A stretch of DNA of 32,104 bases from Bacteroidales bacterium (GCA_012517605.1 JAAYUS010000052.1:1-32104); one strand, 5' to 3'. Positions 6,996 through 16,352 are shown, numbered from the stretch's first letter. Translations and numbers: made by a program. Notes: a model not told the origin generated them from the sequence alone.

Positions 6996-7003
6996 TACAT
7001 TTG
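6996..7003 (+). promoter_or_regulatory. -7 promoter element of the class I aminotransferase gene
   Basis: TACATTTG exactly matches TAnnTTTG and lies 37 nt before the start codon, giving a leader of about 30 nt. The region 19-21 nt upstream is T-rich but has no exact TTTG, so the -33 half is weak. Confidence 0.5.
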
Positions 7004-7040
7004 ATTCCGACCATAACATACTAAAACCATAATTTTAATC

Positions 7041-8234
7041 ATGGAATACCTATCCGACAGAATCAAATCGTTGTCAGTGTCACAGACACTTGCCATGGCT
7101 CAGAAGAGCAGGGAGCTGAAAGCCAAAGGACTGGATGTTATAAGTCTAAGCCTTGGAGAACCCGATTTCAATACGCCCGACTATGTGAAGACTGCAGCCA
7201 AAAAGGCAATTGATGACAATTATTCAAAATATCCTCCCGTTCCGGGATATGATGATCTGCGGGCTGCAATTTCAAAGAAATTCAGGGAGGAGAATGGCCT
7301 TGAATATACCCCGGAACAGATCGTCGTGTCGGCAGGCGGCAAACATTCCCTTATAAATGTGATCCTTTCGATTGTAAATCCCGGTGATGAAGTGATAATC
7401 CTTGCTCCATACTGGGTAAGCTATTATGACCAGATAATACTTGCAGGCGGCAAACCCGTTATAATACGTGCAACCCTTGAAAATGATTTCAAGGTCAGAC
7501 CGGAACAAATTGAAGCTGCTATAACGGATAAAACAAGGCTTTTGATTTTCAACTCACCTTCCAATCCGACAGGTATGGTTTACACAGGGGATGAAATTGG
7601 GAAAATTGCAGATGTCATTGGCAGGCACGAAGGATTGTTCGTTATCTCTGATGAAATATATGAGCATATCATTTTCGAAGGCTTACATGTTAGCATGGCT
7701 TCCTTTAAATCAATATACGACAGGGTAATCACCGTGAACGGGGTTTCAAAAGGATATGCTATGACAGGATGGCGCATAGGCTATATCGGAGCTCCTGTTT
7801 GGATATCCAGGGCATGCAACAAGCTTCAGGGCCAGTTCACTTCAGGCGTATGCTCCATAGCACAGAGGGCCGCGCTGGCTGCCATTCAGGGAAATGATGG
7901 TTCCCGTCAGGTGATGAAAGAAGCATTTCAGCGCAGGCGCGATCTTGTTTGCAATCTTCTCAGCGATATTGAAGGAATGAAGATAAGGGTGCCTCAGGGT
8001 GCATTTTATGTGATGCCGGATATATCCTCCTTCCTTGGAAAATCGGATGGGAACGGCACTATAGCGAATTCGGATGATCTTGCCCTTTATCTTCTGGATA
8101 AGGCACAGGTAGCTGTTGTAGGAGGCGGTGCATTCGGCGCTCCGGAATGTATAAGAATCTCATATGCAACTTCTGATGAATTGCTTGTGGAGGCCGTAAA
8201 AAGAATAAAATCAGCTCTTTCCAGACTTAACTGA
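7041..8234 (+). CDS. Class I PLP aminotransferase (aspartate aminotransferase type)
   Basis: This 397-aa cytosolic fold-type I aminotransferase belongs to the Ib subgroup and probably transfers amino groups between aspartate (or aromatic amino acids) and 2-oxoglutarate. Visible features are LSLGEPDFNTPDYV near the N-terminus, AGGKHSL for cofactor phosphate binding, NSPSNPTG (171-178), D204 in ISDEIYEHI and the Schiff-base lysine K237 in SKGYAMTGWRIGY. C-terminal RISYA provides the substrate-carboxylate arginine. Length is normal. It is transcribed alone from its own promoter and ends at a strong terminator. Exact substrate preference cannot be read from the sequence; aspC/aspB is the likely name, but I leave the symbol blank. 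Confidence 0.93.
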   Translation: MEYLSDRIKSLSVSQTLAMAQKSRELKAKGLDVISLSLGEPDFNTPDYVKTAAKKAIDDNYSKYPPVPGYDDLRAAISKKFREENGLEYTPEQIVVSAGGKHSLINVILSIVNPGDEVIILAPYWVSYYDQIILAGGKPVIIRATLENDFKVRPEQIEAAITDKTRLLIFNSPSNPTGMVYTGDEIGKIADVIGRHEGLFVISDEIYEHIIFEGLHVSMASFKSIYDRVITVNGVSKGYAMTGWRIGYIGAPVWISRACNKLQGQFTSGVCSIAQRAALAAIQGNDGSRQVMKEAFQRRRDLVCNLLSDIEGMKIRVPQGAFYVMPDISSFLGKSDGNGTIANSDDLALYLLDKAQVAVVGGGAFGAPECIRISYATSDELLVEAVKRIKSALSRLN

Positions 8235-8272
8235 ATTTGATAAGGGCCCGCGGCCAGGGCTGAAATATAAAA

Positions 8273-8322
8273 TAAGGCTGTTTCACATGTCAGAAAAGAG
8301 GATTAATTGTGAAACAGCCTTA
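8273..8322. terminator. Bidirectional intrinsic terminator
   Basis: TAAGGCTGTTTCACA (8273-8287) is the exact reverse complement of 8308-8322: a perfect 15-bp stem with a 20-nt loop. T-rich sequence follows on both strands. It lies between the convergent aminotransferase (+) and nitroreductase (-) genes and should end transcription from both. Confidence 0.88.
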
Positions 8323-8341
8323 ACTGTTTTATGAAAGCGGA

Positions 8342-8893
8342 TCAGTATTTATTGAATGAAACTGTAATTTCCTTTGGTTTGCGTCTTTTTTGCCTGTACT
8401 CGCTTAGTGAATATCCGAGTGATATAATCAGTTCCACTCTTTTAGATCCCGGTATGCCAAGGATGCTTCTCACTTCCTTCTCATCAAACCACCCCAGGAT
8501 GCACGACCCCAAACCTTCGGCAGCAGCCTGGAGGCATATGTTTTCAGCTGCGATGCCTATGTCGATGTGCGAATAATCCTTGCTCTTTATCAGCCCTCCC
8601 GCTTTTGAGGAAAAGTTGGGGCTCTCCCTTACAATAACTATCAGAACAGGGGCCTGTTCTACGAACATATTCATCCCCAGAACTTTGGCCGATGCGGCTT
8701 TTGCCACCCTTCCGAGCTTTTCCGGATCATTTACAACAACAAATTTCCACGGCTGTGCATTGCAGGCCGACGGTGCCATTCTGGCTGCCTCAATTATCCT
8801 TTCCAGTTTCTCCTCTTCAACGGGCCTGTCAGAATACTTCCTGTCGCTCTGACGCCTGAGGATCAGCTCAAGCATCTCTTTACCAGATACCAT
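8342..8893 (-). CDS. Nitroreductase family protein
   Basis: This FMN-dependent NAD(P)H oxidoreductase of the nitroreductase fold is 183 aa long when started at the ATG at 8893. The track's extra first codon is a TTG that is unlikely to be used. Family hallmarks are the N-terminal RRQSDRKYSDRPV (FMN phosphate binding), MAPSACNAQPWKFVVV, and the C-terminal AAAEGLGSCILGWF. Its physiological substrate is unknown; members reduce quinones, flavins or nitro compounds. It lies 3 nt behind the rubrerythrin gene, so the two form an operon, which suggests a role in redox or oxidative-stress handling in an anaerobe. Confidence 0.92.
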   Translation of the reverse strand: MVSGKEMLELILRRQSDRKYSDRPVEEEKLERIIEAARMAPSACNAQPWKFVVVNDPEKLGRVAKAASAKVLGMNMFVEQAPVLIVIVRESPNFSSKAGGLIKSKDYSHIDIGIAAENICLQAAAEGLGSCILGWFDEKEVRSILGIPGSKRVELIISLGYSLSEYRQKRRKPKEITVSFNKY

Positions 8894-8896
8894 CAA

Positions 8897-9475
8897 TCAA
8901 TAGTTTTCTGAAAGCAGTTCGAAATAACTGGTTGGATGAAGGCATGCAGGACAATTTTTCAATGGTTTTGTACCGAAATGGATATATCCGCATTTCCTGC
9001 AGTACCAGAATACTTTTTCATCGCGTTCGAATACCTTATTCTTCATTACGTTCTCAAGGAGTTTCCTGTAACGCGTTTCATGGTTCTTTTCCGCAGCAGC
9101 TATTGCCTTGAAAGCAGTCGCCACTTCCTTGAAACCTTCCTTCTCAGCAACTTCGGCAAACTGCGGATAGAGAATGCTCCATTCTTCGTGTTCGCCTTCG
9201 GCTGCAGCTTCGAGGTTCTCTTTTGTAATACCCGTTTTACCTGCAGGATACGAGGCGGTTATTTCAACCATTCCGCCTTCAAGGAACTTGAAAAATCTTT
9301 TTGCATGTTGCTGCTCCTGCAATGCAGTTTCAAGAAAAATACCGGCAATCTGCTCATAGCCTTCTTCCTTTGCTACCTTGGCGGCAAATTCATATCTGTT
9401 TTTTGCCTGTGATTCACCTGCGAAAGCCTTCAGGAGATTCTTTTCCGTTAAGGTTCCCTTTAAACTCTTTTCCAT
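8897..9475 (-). CDS. Rubrerythrin
   Basis: This 192-aa non-haem iron protein reduces hydrogen peroxide in the cytoplasm of anaerobes and microaerophiles. The N-terminal ferritin-like four-helix domain supplies diiron ligands: E21 (AGESQAKNRY), E54 and H57 (LQEQQHAKR), E94/E97 region (EGEHEEW), E129 and H132 (AAAEKNHETRY). The C-terminal rubredoxin-like domain binds one iron through C159-x2-C162 and C175-x2-C178. Every expected ligand is present and the length is normal. It is the first gene of a two-gene operon with the nitroreductase, transcribed divergently from lemA; the shared 139-bp upstream region has no perfect promoter element that I could pick out. Confidence 0.96.
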   Translation of the reverse strand: MEKSLKGTLTEKNLLKAFAGESQAKNRYEFAAKVAKEEGYEQIAGIFLETALQEQQHAKRFFKFLEGGMVEITASYPAGKTGITKENLEAAAEGEHEEWSILYPQFAEVAEKEGFKEVATAFKAIAAAEKNHETRYRKLLENVMKNKVFERDEKVFWYCRKCGYIHFGTKPLKNCPACLHPTSYFELLSENY

Positions 9476-9614
9476 ACTTATTTGTTTTAATTTTAGACTA
9501 TTGTGATTGAAGATAATTAATCATGAGCAAGGCTTAAATATAGTAAATTTAGCTATCTTTAGTTTCAGTTTTTCAGGAATTACCGAATAATATTAACCTT
9601 AACAAAGAAAGAAA

Positions 9615-10178
9615 ATGGGAATAATACTTGTCATTCTGGGTTTGTTTGCGATTCTTGTACTATGGGCGATCTCCCTTTATAACAGGCTCGTACGTCTTAG
9701 AAACGGGAGGGAGCAGGCTTTTGCGGATGTCGATGTGCAGCTGAGGCAGAGGCACGACCTTATACCACAGCTTGTCGAAGCCGTAAAGGGATATATGGTT
9801 CATGAAAGAGGCGTGCTTACGGAAATCACCGAGGCAAGGGCAAACGCGATGAAAGCCACTTCGATAAATGATAAAATAGCGGCTGAGACTCGTCTCTCCA
9901 CTGCTCTTGACGGACTGAGGGTTCAGGTTGAAGCATATCCTGACCTTAAGGCAAGCCAGAATTTTCTTGATCTTCAGAACGAAATTTCAGATGTTGAAAA
10001 CAAGATCGCGGCAGCAAGAAGATTCTTTAACTCTGCAACAAAGGAACTCAACGTTGCCACTGAACTTTTCCCTTCAAACATTATTGCCACACTTTTCAAT
10101 TTCAAACGGGAACCAATGTTCGAGCTTGGCGAAAACCGTGCAACAATTGAGGAACCTCCACAGATAAAGTTCCAGTAA
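9615..10178 (+). CDS. lemA: LemA family protein
   Basis: This 187-aa protein has one N-terminal transmembrane helix (IILVILGLFAILVLWAISLY, residues 3-22), followed by the family sequence YNRLVRLRNGREQAFADVDVQLRQRHDLIPQLVEAVKGY and a long helical cytoplasmic or periplasmic domain. The ending FNFKREPMFE resembles the family's FNF-x5-F tail. The molecular function of LemA is not established. It is coupled to the HtpX-like protease gene one base downstream, a pairing seen in many bacteria, which suggests a joint role in membrane-protein quality control. Confidence 0.93.
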   Translation: MGIILVILGLFAILVLWAISLYNRLVRLRNGREQAFADVDVQLRQRHDLIPQLVEAVKGYMVHERGVLTEITEARANAMKATSINDKIAAETRLSTALDGLRVQVEAYPDLKASQNFLDLQNEISDVENKIAAARRFFNSATKELNVATELFPSNIIATLFNFKREPMFELGENRATIEEPPQIKFQ

Positions 10179-10179
10179 T

Positions 10180-11121
10180 ATGAAGTATTTTGGCCTGCAG
10201 AGCCAGATTCGTAAAAACAACATGAACTCGGTGCTGCTGCTGATAATGTTTCCTGTTGTTTTTTACGGACTTGCCTGGCTGTTCTTCTTTATATTTTCGA
10301 TGAGCGCTCAGGATGCCACAATGGGGATCCGTGATGTGAACCGCTCCTTCTTTTCGACCATACCCTGGATAACAGTCGGAGTTGTGATATGGTTTATTAT
10401 AGCATATTTTTCGCATACGGCAATAATAAATTCAGCCACCGACTCGCGGCCTCTGGAAAGGAAGGATAACAAACGAGTTTATAATCTTGTTGAGAACCTG
10501 TGCATATCCTGCGGGATGCAAATGCCAAAGATAAATATCATTAACGATGATTCCCTGAATGCATTTGCAAGCGGGATAAATCAGTCAACATATACTGTAT
10601 CACTCTCAAAGGGGATTATCGAAAAGCTTAATGATGATGAACTTGAGGCCGTCATTGCACACGAGCTTACCCATATCCGTAATCGTGATGTGAGGCTTCT
10701 TATAATTTCGATAGTATTCGTAGGGATCTTTGCTTTTATTACCGAAATGCTTTTCCGCTCGCTCAGGTTCGGCCGTCTCGGCAGGGGAAAGAAGGAAGGT
10801 GCCGGGATTCTTATTGCACTTCTCCTTGCACTTATCGGTTATCTGCTTGCCTCACTTTTCAGGTTTGCCTTGTCGAGGAAACGTGAATACCTTGCTGATG
10901 CCGGCTCGGCAGAGCTTACGCGAAGGCCTCTGTCGCTGGCTTCAGCCCTGAGAAAAGTAGCTCTTGACCCGACCATTGAAGCTGTTAAAAGAAAGGATGT
11001 TGCCCAGATGTTCATTGAAAATCCACGGGAGGAAGAGGAAAAAAGCTCATTTTCCTTTGCCAATCTGTTTTCCACTCATCCGCCTGTTGAGAAAAGAATA
11101 GAGCTTCTTGAACAGTATTAA
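10180..11121 (+). CDS. HtpX-like M48 family membrane metalloprotease
   Basis: This 313-aa inner-membrane zinc protease would degrade misfolded membrane proteins. It has two N-terminal membrane segments (about 17-40 and 63-82), the zinc motif HELTH (161-165) in AVIAHELTHIRNRD, two more membrane segments (about 171-193 and 208-228) and the third zinc ligand E236 in SRKREYLAD. Length is slightly above the E. coli HtpX (293 aa). It forms an operon with lemA and ends with TAA; the terminator appears to lie inside the facing plsY gene at 11160-11186. It could equally be annotated simply as an M48 peptidase. Confidence 0.94.
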   Translation: MKYFGLQSQIRKNNMNSVLLLIMFPVVFYGLAWLFFFIFSMSAQDATMGIRDVNRSFFSTIPWITVGVVIWFIIAYFSHTAIINSATDSRPLERKDNKRVYNLVENLCISCGMQMPKINIINDDSLNAFASGINQSTYTVSLSKGIIEKLNDDELEAVIAHELTHIRNRDVRLLIISIVFVGIFAFITEMLFRSLRFGRLGRGKKEGAGILIALLLALIGYLLASLFRFALSRKREYLADAGSAELTRRPLSLASALRKVALDPTIEAVKRKDVAQMFIENPREEEEKSSFSFANLFSTHPPVEKRIELLEQY

Positions 11122-11131
11122 TTACAAAATT

Positions 11132-11764
11132 TCAGGATTTTCCTTTCCGTATGAATTTTGACTCCTCACCCCTGAGGAGTCTTTTTATATTTTTCCGGTG
11201 TGTAAAAAGAAGGGCTACTGCCACGATTACCGAAAAAATCCTGAGAACGGCCGATGGCGTCCCGAAAATGAGCATAAGCAGGATGGGGAATGCCACGCCT
11301 GCGCTCATTGACGCCAGAGAGACATATGATGAAGCAAAGAGCACGATAAGGAATATCCCGAGGCATGATAGTGTGACTGCAGGATGAATGGCAAGCATCA
11401 CACCAAAAATGGTTGCAACCCCTTTCCCGCCGCGGAAACCGGCAAAAACGGGGAAAATGTGGCCGAGCACAGCCGCAACTCCTGCAGCGATCTGCAGGTC
11501 TGTAAGAAGTGCTGATCCTTCGCCTGCAAGATTGAAGAAAACCGGGAGCATTGCTGCACACCACCCCTTGAGAACATCAAGAAGCAATACCGGTATGCCA
11601 GTACCCCATCCGAGAACCCTTATTACGTTTGTGGCTCCTGCATTTCCGCTTCCGTGTTCCCTTACATCAATATTATGGAATATCTTTCCAACCCATACCG
11701 CGGTCGCTATCGATCCAAGAAGGTAAGCCAGAACCAGTGTAATGATAAGCAGGGTTACATTCAT
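11132..11764 (-). CDS. plsY: Acyl-phosphate:glycerol-3-phosphate acyltransferase
   Basis: PlsY transfers the acyl group of acyl-phosphate to glycerol-3-phosphate in the inner membrane, the first committed step of phospholipid synthesis. The 210-aa product has about five membrane helices and the family motifs GSGNAGATN (38-46), LLDVLKG (61-67) and GFRGGKGVAT (109-118). It is slightly longer than usual because of a basic C-terminal tail (THRKNIKRLLRGEESKFIRKGKS). It starts 14 nt after pckA, so it is probably cotranscribed with it. Its 3' coding part doubles on the other strand as a likely terminator for htpX. Confidence 0.95.
   Translation of the reverse strand: MNVTLLIITLVLAYLLGSIATAVWVGKIFHNIDVREHGSGNAGATNVIRVLGWGTGIPVLLLDVLKGWCAAMLPVFFNLAGEGSALLTDLQIAAGVAAVLGHIFPVFAGFRGGKGVATIFGVMLAIHPAVTLSCLGIFLIVLFASSYVSLASMSAGVAFPILLMLIFGTPSAVLRIFSVIVAVALLFTHRKNIKRLLRGEESKFIRKGKS
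11160..11186 (+). terminator. Intrinsic terminator for lemA-htpX within plsY
   Basis: GACTCCTCA (11160-11168), loop CCCC, TGAGGAGTC (11173-11181), then TTTTTAT on the plus strand. The 9-bp stem is perfect and stands 38 nt after the htpX stop. The same bases encode RLLRGEES of PlsY on the minus strand. Confidence 0.72.
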
Positions 11765-11778
11765 TTTCCTTGGTTATT

Positions 11779-13398
11779 TCAGATCTTTGGTCCGTATGCG
11801 GCAAGCTTTGCAGTTTCCTCGTTCGAGGCAAACTTGCTGAAATTATTTATGAATTTAAGTGCAAGATCAGTCGCCGCAATATGCCATTTGATGGGTGACT
11901 CCCATGATCTTGAAGGATCGAGGATATTCTTCCTCACACCGGCGATCCTGTCGGGTATGCTCAGGTTAAAAACGGGAAGAGTGCTGAATTCATTCGATTT
12001 GATTGAATCATCGAGGATTGCATTTATTATAAGCCTTGTAGTCGGCAGGTCAATCCTGGTCCCGATATTATAGGGTCCGCCTGTCCAGCCTGTATTGACA
12101 AGCCATGCATCCGCTCCATGAAGCTTCATCTTGGCAGCAAGCTGGTTTGCATAAACAATAGGATCAAGCATCAGGAATGCAGCACCGAAGCAGGCTGAAA
12201 AGGAAGGGACCGGTTCAATTATCCCCCTTTCTGTTCCTGCCACTTTTGCAGTATAACCGCTGAGAAAATAATATTTTGTCTGTTCCTCGGTGAGATGGCT
12301 TACAGGAGGAAGTACTCCGAAAGTGTCGGCCGTCAGGAATATTACCTTCCTGGCGTGACCGGTCTTCGAAACAGGTTTTACGATATTGCGAATATGATAA
12401 ATAGGGTAAGATACTCTTGTGTTCTCTGTTTTTGAGTCATTATTGAAATCTATGGTTCCATCGGAAAGCACCACCAGATTTTCAAGCAGGGCATCACGGC
12501 GTATTGCATTGTAAATATCAGGTTCGTTCTGTTTGTTCAGCCTGATACATTTTGCATAGCAGCCTCCTTCCAGATTGAAAATGCCTTCATCATCCCATCC
12601 ATGCTCATCATCGCCAACAAGCGCCCTTTCCGGATCAGTCGAAAGGGTTGTTTTTCCTGTCCCGGAAAGTCCGAAGAATATGGCGACATCTCCTTTTTTG
12701 CCTACATTCGCAGAACAATGCATCGATGCAATTCCCTTAAGGGGAAGGTAATAGTTCATAACAGAAAAAATACCTTTTTTCATCTCTCCGCCATACCAGG
12801 TACCTCCAATCAGCATCATTCCTGCCGTGAGATTGAACATCACGAAATTTTCGGAATTCAGGCCCTGTTTCTGCCAGTCGGGGTTGGTTGCCTTTGAAGC
12901 ATTCAGAACCACAAAGTCAGGAATGAAGTTTTCAAGTTCACTTTCTTCCGGTCTGATAAACATGTTCTTAACAAAATGGGCCTGCCAGGCAACTTCCATG
13001 ATGAATCGGACTGCAAGCCTTGTATTTTTATTTGCCCCGCAGTAACAATCTACTACGAAAATCCTTTTCCCGGAAAGCTGCCTTGAAGCTATGTTTTTGC
13101 AGTGTTCCCAGATTTCAACTGAGATTGGTTTGTTGTCGGATACCTTTGCTTTTTCCGATTTCCACCAGACTGTATCCCTTGTCGTTTCATCGAGAACGAC
13201 ATATTTGTCATTCGGGGAACGGCCTGTAAACACTCCGGTGTCGACAGAGACAGCTCCGAGCCGTGTGATTATACCTTTTTCGTATCTGCTGAGACCGGGT
13301 TTTGTTTCTTCTGCAAAAAGAACATTATACGATGGATTATAAATTATTTCTGTTACGTTTTCGATCCCGTAACTCTTCAAATCATTAGCAGTAAGCAT
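11779..13398 (-). CDS. pckA: Phosphoenolpyruvate carboxykinase (ATP)
   Basis: PckA interconverts oxaloacetate + ATP and PEP + CO2 + ADP. In gluconeogenesis it makes PEP; in succinate- or propionate-forming Bacteroidota it often runs toward oxaloacetate. The 539-aa product has the normal length for the ATP-dependent type. Visible motifs are FTGRSPNDK (substrate binding), the P-loop GLSGTGKTT (243-251), [11 protein letters not shown] (metal and nucleotide binding, about 260-270) and GCYAKCI. It has its own promoter candidate (13430-13437) and is followed by plsY after 14 nt. It sits near ppdK and pyk, giving a local group of PEP-node enzymes. Confidence 0.97.
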   Translation of the reverse strand: MLTANDLKSYGIENVTEIIYNPSYNVLFAEETKPGLSRYEKGIITRLGAVSVDTGVFTGRSPNDKYVVLDETTRDTVWWKSEKAKVSDNKPISVEIWEHCKNIASRQLSGKRIFVVDCYCGANKNTRLAVRFIMEVAWQAHFVKNMFIRPEESELENFIPDFVVLNASKATNPDWQKQGLNSENFVMFNLTAGMMLIGGTWYGGEMKKGIFSVMNYYLPLKGIASMHCSANVGKKGDVAIFFGLSGTGKTTLSTDPERALVGDDEHGWDDEGIFNLEGGCYAKCIRLNKQNEPDIYNAIRRDALLENLVVLSDGTIDFNNDSKTENTRVSYPIYHIRNIVKPVSKTGHARKVIFLTADTFGVLPPVSHLTEEQTKYYFLSGYTAKVAGTERGIIEPVPSFSACFGAAFLMLDPIVYANQLAAKMKLHGADAWLVNTGWTGGPYNIGTRIDLPTTRLIINAILDDSIKSNEFSTLPVFNLSIPDRIAGVRKNILDPSRSWESPIKWHIAATDLALKFINNFSKFASNEETAKLAAYGPKI

Positions 13399-13429
13399 GA
13401 TCAGGTAATTTTGAATGGAAACAAGTTAT

Positions 13430-13437
13430 CAAATGTA
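13430..13437 (-). promoter_or_regulatory. -7 promoter element of pckA
   Basis: The minus strand reads TACATTTG, an exact TAnnTTTG match, 31 nt before the pckA start codon. The upstream sequence is AT-rich, but a TTTG at the expected -33 distance is absent (the nearest is 29 nt away). Confidence 0.5.
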
Positions 13438-13582
13438 TTAAATATTATTTACAATTTAATTGCCTTCAAAGCCGGAGGTAGTTTTAAAAACCATGTTTGA
13501 CAATAGGGTATGGATCCTTCCGGGGGTCTTTACAGAGGTTAAACAATAAAGAATTTGTTTTGGGGGCAGGTATGAAAAGTAA

Positions 13583-13606
13583 AAGGGCATCCGCGTGGAT
13601 GCCCTT
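13583..13606 (-). terminator. Intrinsic terminator of ppdK
   Basis: AAGGGCATCC and GGATGCCCTT form a perfect 10-bp stem with a 4-nt loop; on the minus strand TTACTTTT follows. It lies 19 nt after the ppdK stop codon and separates ppdK from pckA. Confidence 0.88.
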
Positions 13607-13625
13607 CCTTATTAATAAATATGAA

Positions 13626-16352
13626 TTATCTTTCATATTTAACTGAAGCCTGTGCAGCTGCCAGTCTGGCTATGGGAACCCTGAAAGGTGAGCAGCTTAC
13701 GTATGTAAGGCCTGTCTTATAGCAGAATTCCACTGAAGCCGGATCTCCGCCCTGTTCGCCGCAGATACCTACTTTCAGATCTGGTCTGGTAGCGCGACCT
13801 TTTTCAACCGACATCTTAATAAGCTGTCCTACGCCATCCTGATCTATTGTCTGGAAAGGATCTGACGGGAGCATCTTCTTGTCGAGATAATCGTGGAGGA
13901 ATCCTCCGATGTCATCGCGGCTGAAACCGAATGTCATCTGGGTAAGGTCGTTTGTACCGAATGAGAAGAACTCGGCTGTTTTGGCCATACGGTCGGACAG
14001 AAGAGTTGCCCTCGGGATCTCTATCATTGTACCGTATTTGTAATCAATCTTTTTCAGATTGTGTTTCTTGCATACTTCTGCATAAATGGTATCAACAATC
14101 TTTTTTGTGACATCAAGTTCCGATACGTCGCAGGTAACAGGTACCATTAGTTCGGGTTTCGGATGTTTTTTCTCATTCAGAAGTTCTGCAGAGGCTTCAA
14201 ACATTGCCCTTACCTGCATTTCGGTGATTTCAGGATATGTTATGCCAAGGCGTACGCCACGATGACCCATCATCGGATTGCTTTCATGAAGAGCTTCGCC
14301 GCGTTTTGCAACATCCGATTTTTTGATTCCGAGAGCTTTGGCAAGTTCGGCTTGTTTTTCGGCACCCTGAGGTACGAATTCATGAAGCGGAGGATCGAGA
14401 AGCCTGAATGTGACTGGTAATCCGTCCATGGCTTCAAGAGTGGCTTTCATGTCCTTTTTGACATATTTGTAAAGTTCGTTCAGGGCCTTTCTGCGCTCTG
14501 CCTCATTGGCGCTGAGGATCATTTTGCGGAGAAGGAAGAGGGGCTGTTCTGAACCTTTGCCGTAGAACATATGCTCGGTACGGAAAAGACCGATTCCCTC
14601 AGCTCCGAAATCACGTGCAATTTTTGCATCTTCAGCAGTGTCAGCGTTTGTGCGGACACCCATTTTTCTGAACTTGTCGACAAGTTTCATGAAGCTCTGG
14701 AACCTTGGATTTTCAGAAGCATCCATGAGCTCAAGAGCACCGGCGTATACATTTCCTTTTGTTCCGTTGAGTGTGATAATATCACCTTCCTTAAGAACTA
14801 TATCTGTTCCGGTAATCTTAACTTTCTTGCCTGCTGCGTCAACATGAAGAGCTCCTGCTCCCACGATACAGCATTTACCCCATCCGCGTGCTACAAGGGC
14901 TGCATGTGAAGTCATACCACCCCTTGCCGTAAGTATGCCTTCGGCTGCTCTCATCCCTTCAACATCTTCAGGGTTTGTCTCTTCACGGACAAGAATGACT
15001 TTCTGACCTTTGCGGTTCCAAGCAACTGCATCCTCGGCTGTGAATACTATTTTACCGACTGCTGCACCCGGACCTGCAGGTAAACCTTTTACAAGCGGTT
15101 TGACTTTCTTTTCAGCTTCAGGATTGCAGATAGGATGAAGGAGCTCGTCAAGCTGTGCGGGATCAACGCGCATGATGGCTGTTTTTTCATCGATAAGCTT
15201 TTCCTTGAGCATGTCCATTGCCATATTGAGGGCAGCGGTTCCTGTCCTTTTCCCTGCACGGCACTGCAGCATATAGAGTTTACCCTCCTGGATTGTGAAT
15301 TCAATGTCAAGCATATCGTGGAATGACTTCTCGAGTATCTCACGGATGTTGCAAAGTTCCCTGTAAGTTTCAGGCATAGCTTCTTCCATGCTCTTCAGAT
15401 GCTTGTTCTGTTCGTTTTTGGTCTCGTTGTTGAGAGGGCTGGGAGTGCGGATACCAGCAACAACGTCCTCACCCTGGGCATTGACGAGCCACTCACCGTA
15501 AAACAGGTTTTCCCCGGTTGCAGGGTTGCGTGTGAAAGCAACACCTGTGGCTGATGTATCACCCATATTACCGAATACCATGGCCTGAACGTTTACAGCA
15601 GTACCCCAGTCATCAGGAATTCCTTCGATACGACGGTAGGAAACTGCCTTTTTGCCATTCCAGCTTTTGAAAACAGCCTTGATACTTCCTTCAAGCTGTT
15701 CTTTTGCATCATCAGGGAAAGGTTTGCCAAGAACCTGTTTTACCTTCTTCTTGAATTTTTCAGACAGATCCTTAAGTTCGTCAGCTGTGATTTCTGTATC
15801 GGACTTATATCCTTTAAGCTTTTTGAAATCATCAAGCATTTCATCAAGCTGTTTGCGGATACCTTTTCCTTCACCGAGGTCAATTCCTTCTGCTTTTTCC
15901 ATTACGACATCAGCATACATCATGATCAGACGGCGGTATGAATCCCATACGAACCTTGGATTGTTGGTCTTTTTGAGGAATCCGGGGATGGTTGCAGTAC
16001 AGAGTCCGATATTCAATACTGTATCCATCATTCCGGGCATCGATTTGCGTGCACCTGAACGGCATGATACTAGAAGTGCATTTTCGGGATCTCCATACTT
16101 CATACCCATAGTCTTTTCTGTAAGCTTCATTGCTTCCCAGACTTCAGGCATAAGTTCTTTCGGAAGCGTGCAATCGTTTGCGTAATATTCATTACAGGCA
16201 TCAGTGGTGATTGTAAAACCGGCAGGAACAGGAAGACCGAGCAGGCACATTTCGGCAAGGTTGGCACCTTTACCGCCGAGAAGATTCTTCATATCGGCTT
16301 TTCCTTCTGCTGTCTTATTTCCAAAGGAATAAACTCTTTTTACTTTTGACAT
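13626..16352 (-). CDS. ppdK: Pyruvate, phosphate dikinase
   Basis: PpdK reversibly converts pyruvate, ATP and phosphate to PEP, AMP and pyrophosphate, by way of a phosphohistidine. The 908-aa cytosolic enzyme has the usual three parts: an N-terminal ATP-grasp domain (LLGGKGANLAEM, SCRSGARKSMPGMMDTVLN), a swivelling central domain with the phosphorylated H483 in GGMTSHAALVARG, and a C-terminal PEP/pyruvate TIM barrel (FRTEHMF, GTNDLTQM) with the catalytic cysteine C864 in GICGEQGGDP. It appears complete, with all catalytic residues present. It has its own promoter candidate and terminator. With pyk and pckA nearby, the organism can set the PEP/pyruvate balance with pyrophosphate-linked as well as ATP-linked enzymes. 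Confidence 0.98.
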   Translation of the reverse strand: MSKVKRVYSFGNKTAEGKADMKNLLGGKGANLAEMCLLGLPVPAGFTITTDACNEYYANDCTLPKELMPEVWEAMKLTEKTMGMKYGDPENALLVSCRSGARKSMPGMMDTVLNIGLCTATIPGFLKKTNNPRFVWDSYRRLIMMYADVVMEKAEGIDLGEGKGIRKQLDEMLDDFKKLKGYKSDTEITADELKDLSEKFKKKVKQVLGKPFPDDAKEQLEGSIKAVFKSWNGKKAVSYRRIEGIPDDWGTAVNVQAMVFGNMGDTSATGVAFTRNPATGENLFYGEWLVNAQGEDVVAGIRTPSPLNNETKNEQNKHLKSMEEAMPETYRELCNIREILEKSFHDMLDIEFTIQEGKLYMLQCRAGKRTGTAALNMAMDMLKEKLIDEKTAIMRVDPAQLDELLHPICNPEAEKKVKPLVKGLPAGPGAAVGKIVFTAEDAVAWNRKGQKVILVREETNPEDVEGMRAAEGILTARGGMTSHAALVARGWGKCCIVGAGALHVDAAGKKVKITGTDIVLKEGDIITLNGTKGNVYAGALELMDASENPRFQSFMKLVDKFRKMGVRTNADTAEDAKIARDFGAEGIGLFRTEHMFYGKGSEQPLFLLRKMILSANEAERRKALNELYKYVKKDMKATLEAMDGLPVTFRLLDPPLHEFVPQGAEKQAELAKALGIKKSDVAKRGEALHESNPMMGHRGVRLGITYPEITEMQVRAMFEASAELLNEKKHPKPELMVPVTCDVSELDVTKKIVDTIYAEVCKKHNLKKIDYKYGTMIEIPRATLLSDRMAKTAEFFSFGTNDLTQMTFGFSRDDIGGFLHDYLDKKMLPSDPFQTIDQDGVGQLIKMSVEKGRATRPDLKVGICGEQGGDPASVEFCYKTGLTYVSCSPFRVPIARLAAAQASVKYER

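Larger units (their letters stand above)
6521..7040. other. Gene-free block carrying a hairpin cluster
   Basis: About 520 bases hold no credible gene. The centre (6583-6900) is a compact block with six short hairpins, bounded by an 11-bp perfect inverted repeat. The right-hand part (6901-7040) is AT-rich and holds the probable promoter of the aminotransferase gene at 7041. The minus-strand gene ending at 5999 must have its promoter at the left of this block. Confidence 0.75.

Noticed and set aside
8240-8262. GC-rich palindromic patch (GGGCCC, CCGCGG) after the class I aminotransferase gene
   Set aside because: Short overlapping palindromes without a longer stem or repeat; probably chance next to the real terminator.
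8936-9412. 158-aa ORF antisense to rubrerythrin
   Set aside because: Rubrerythrin on the other strand has every metal ligand; the antisense ORF looks like a codon-bias shadow.
15652-16185. 177-aa ORF antisense to ppdK
   Set aside because: Serine-rich shadow of an intact, highly conserved gene.
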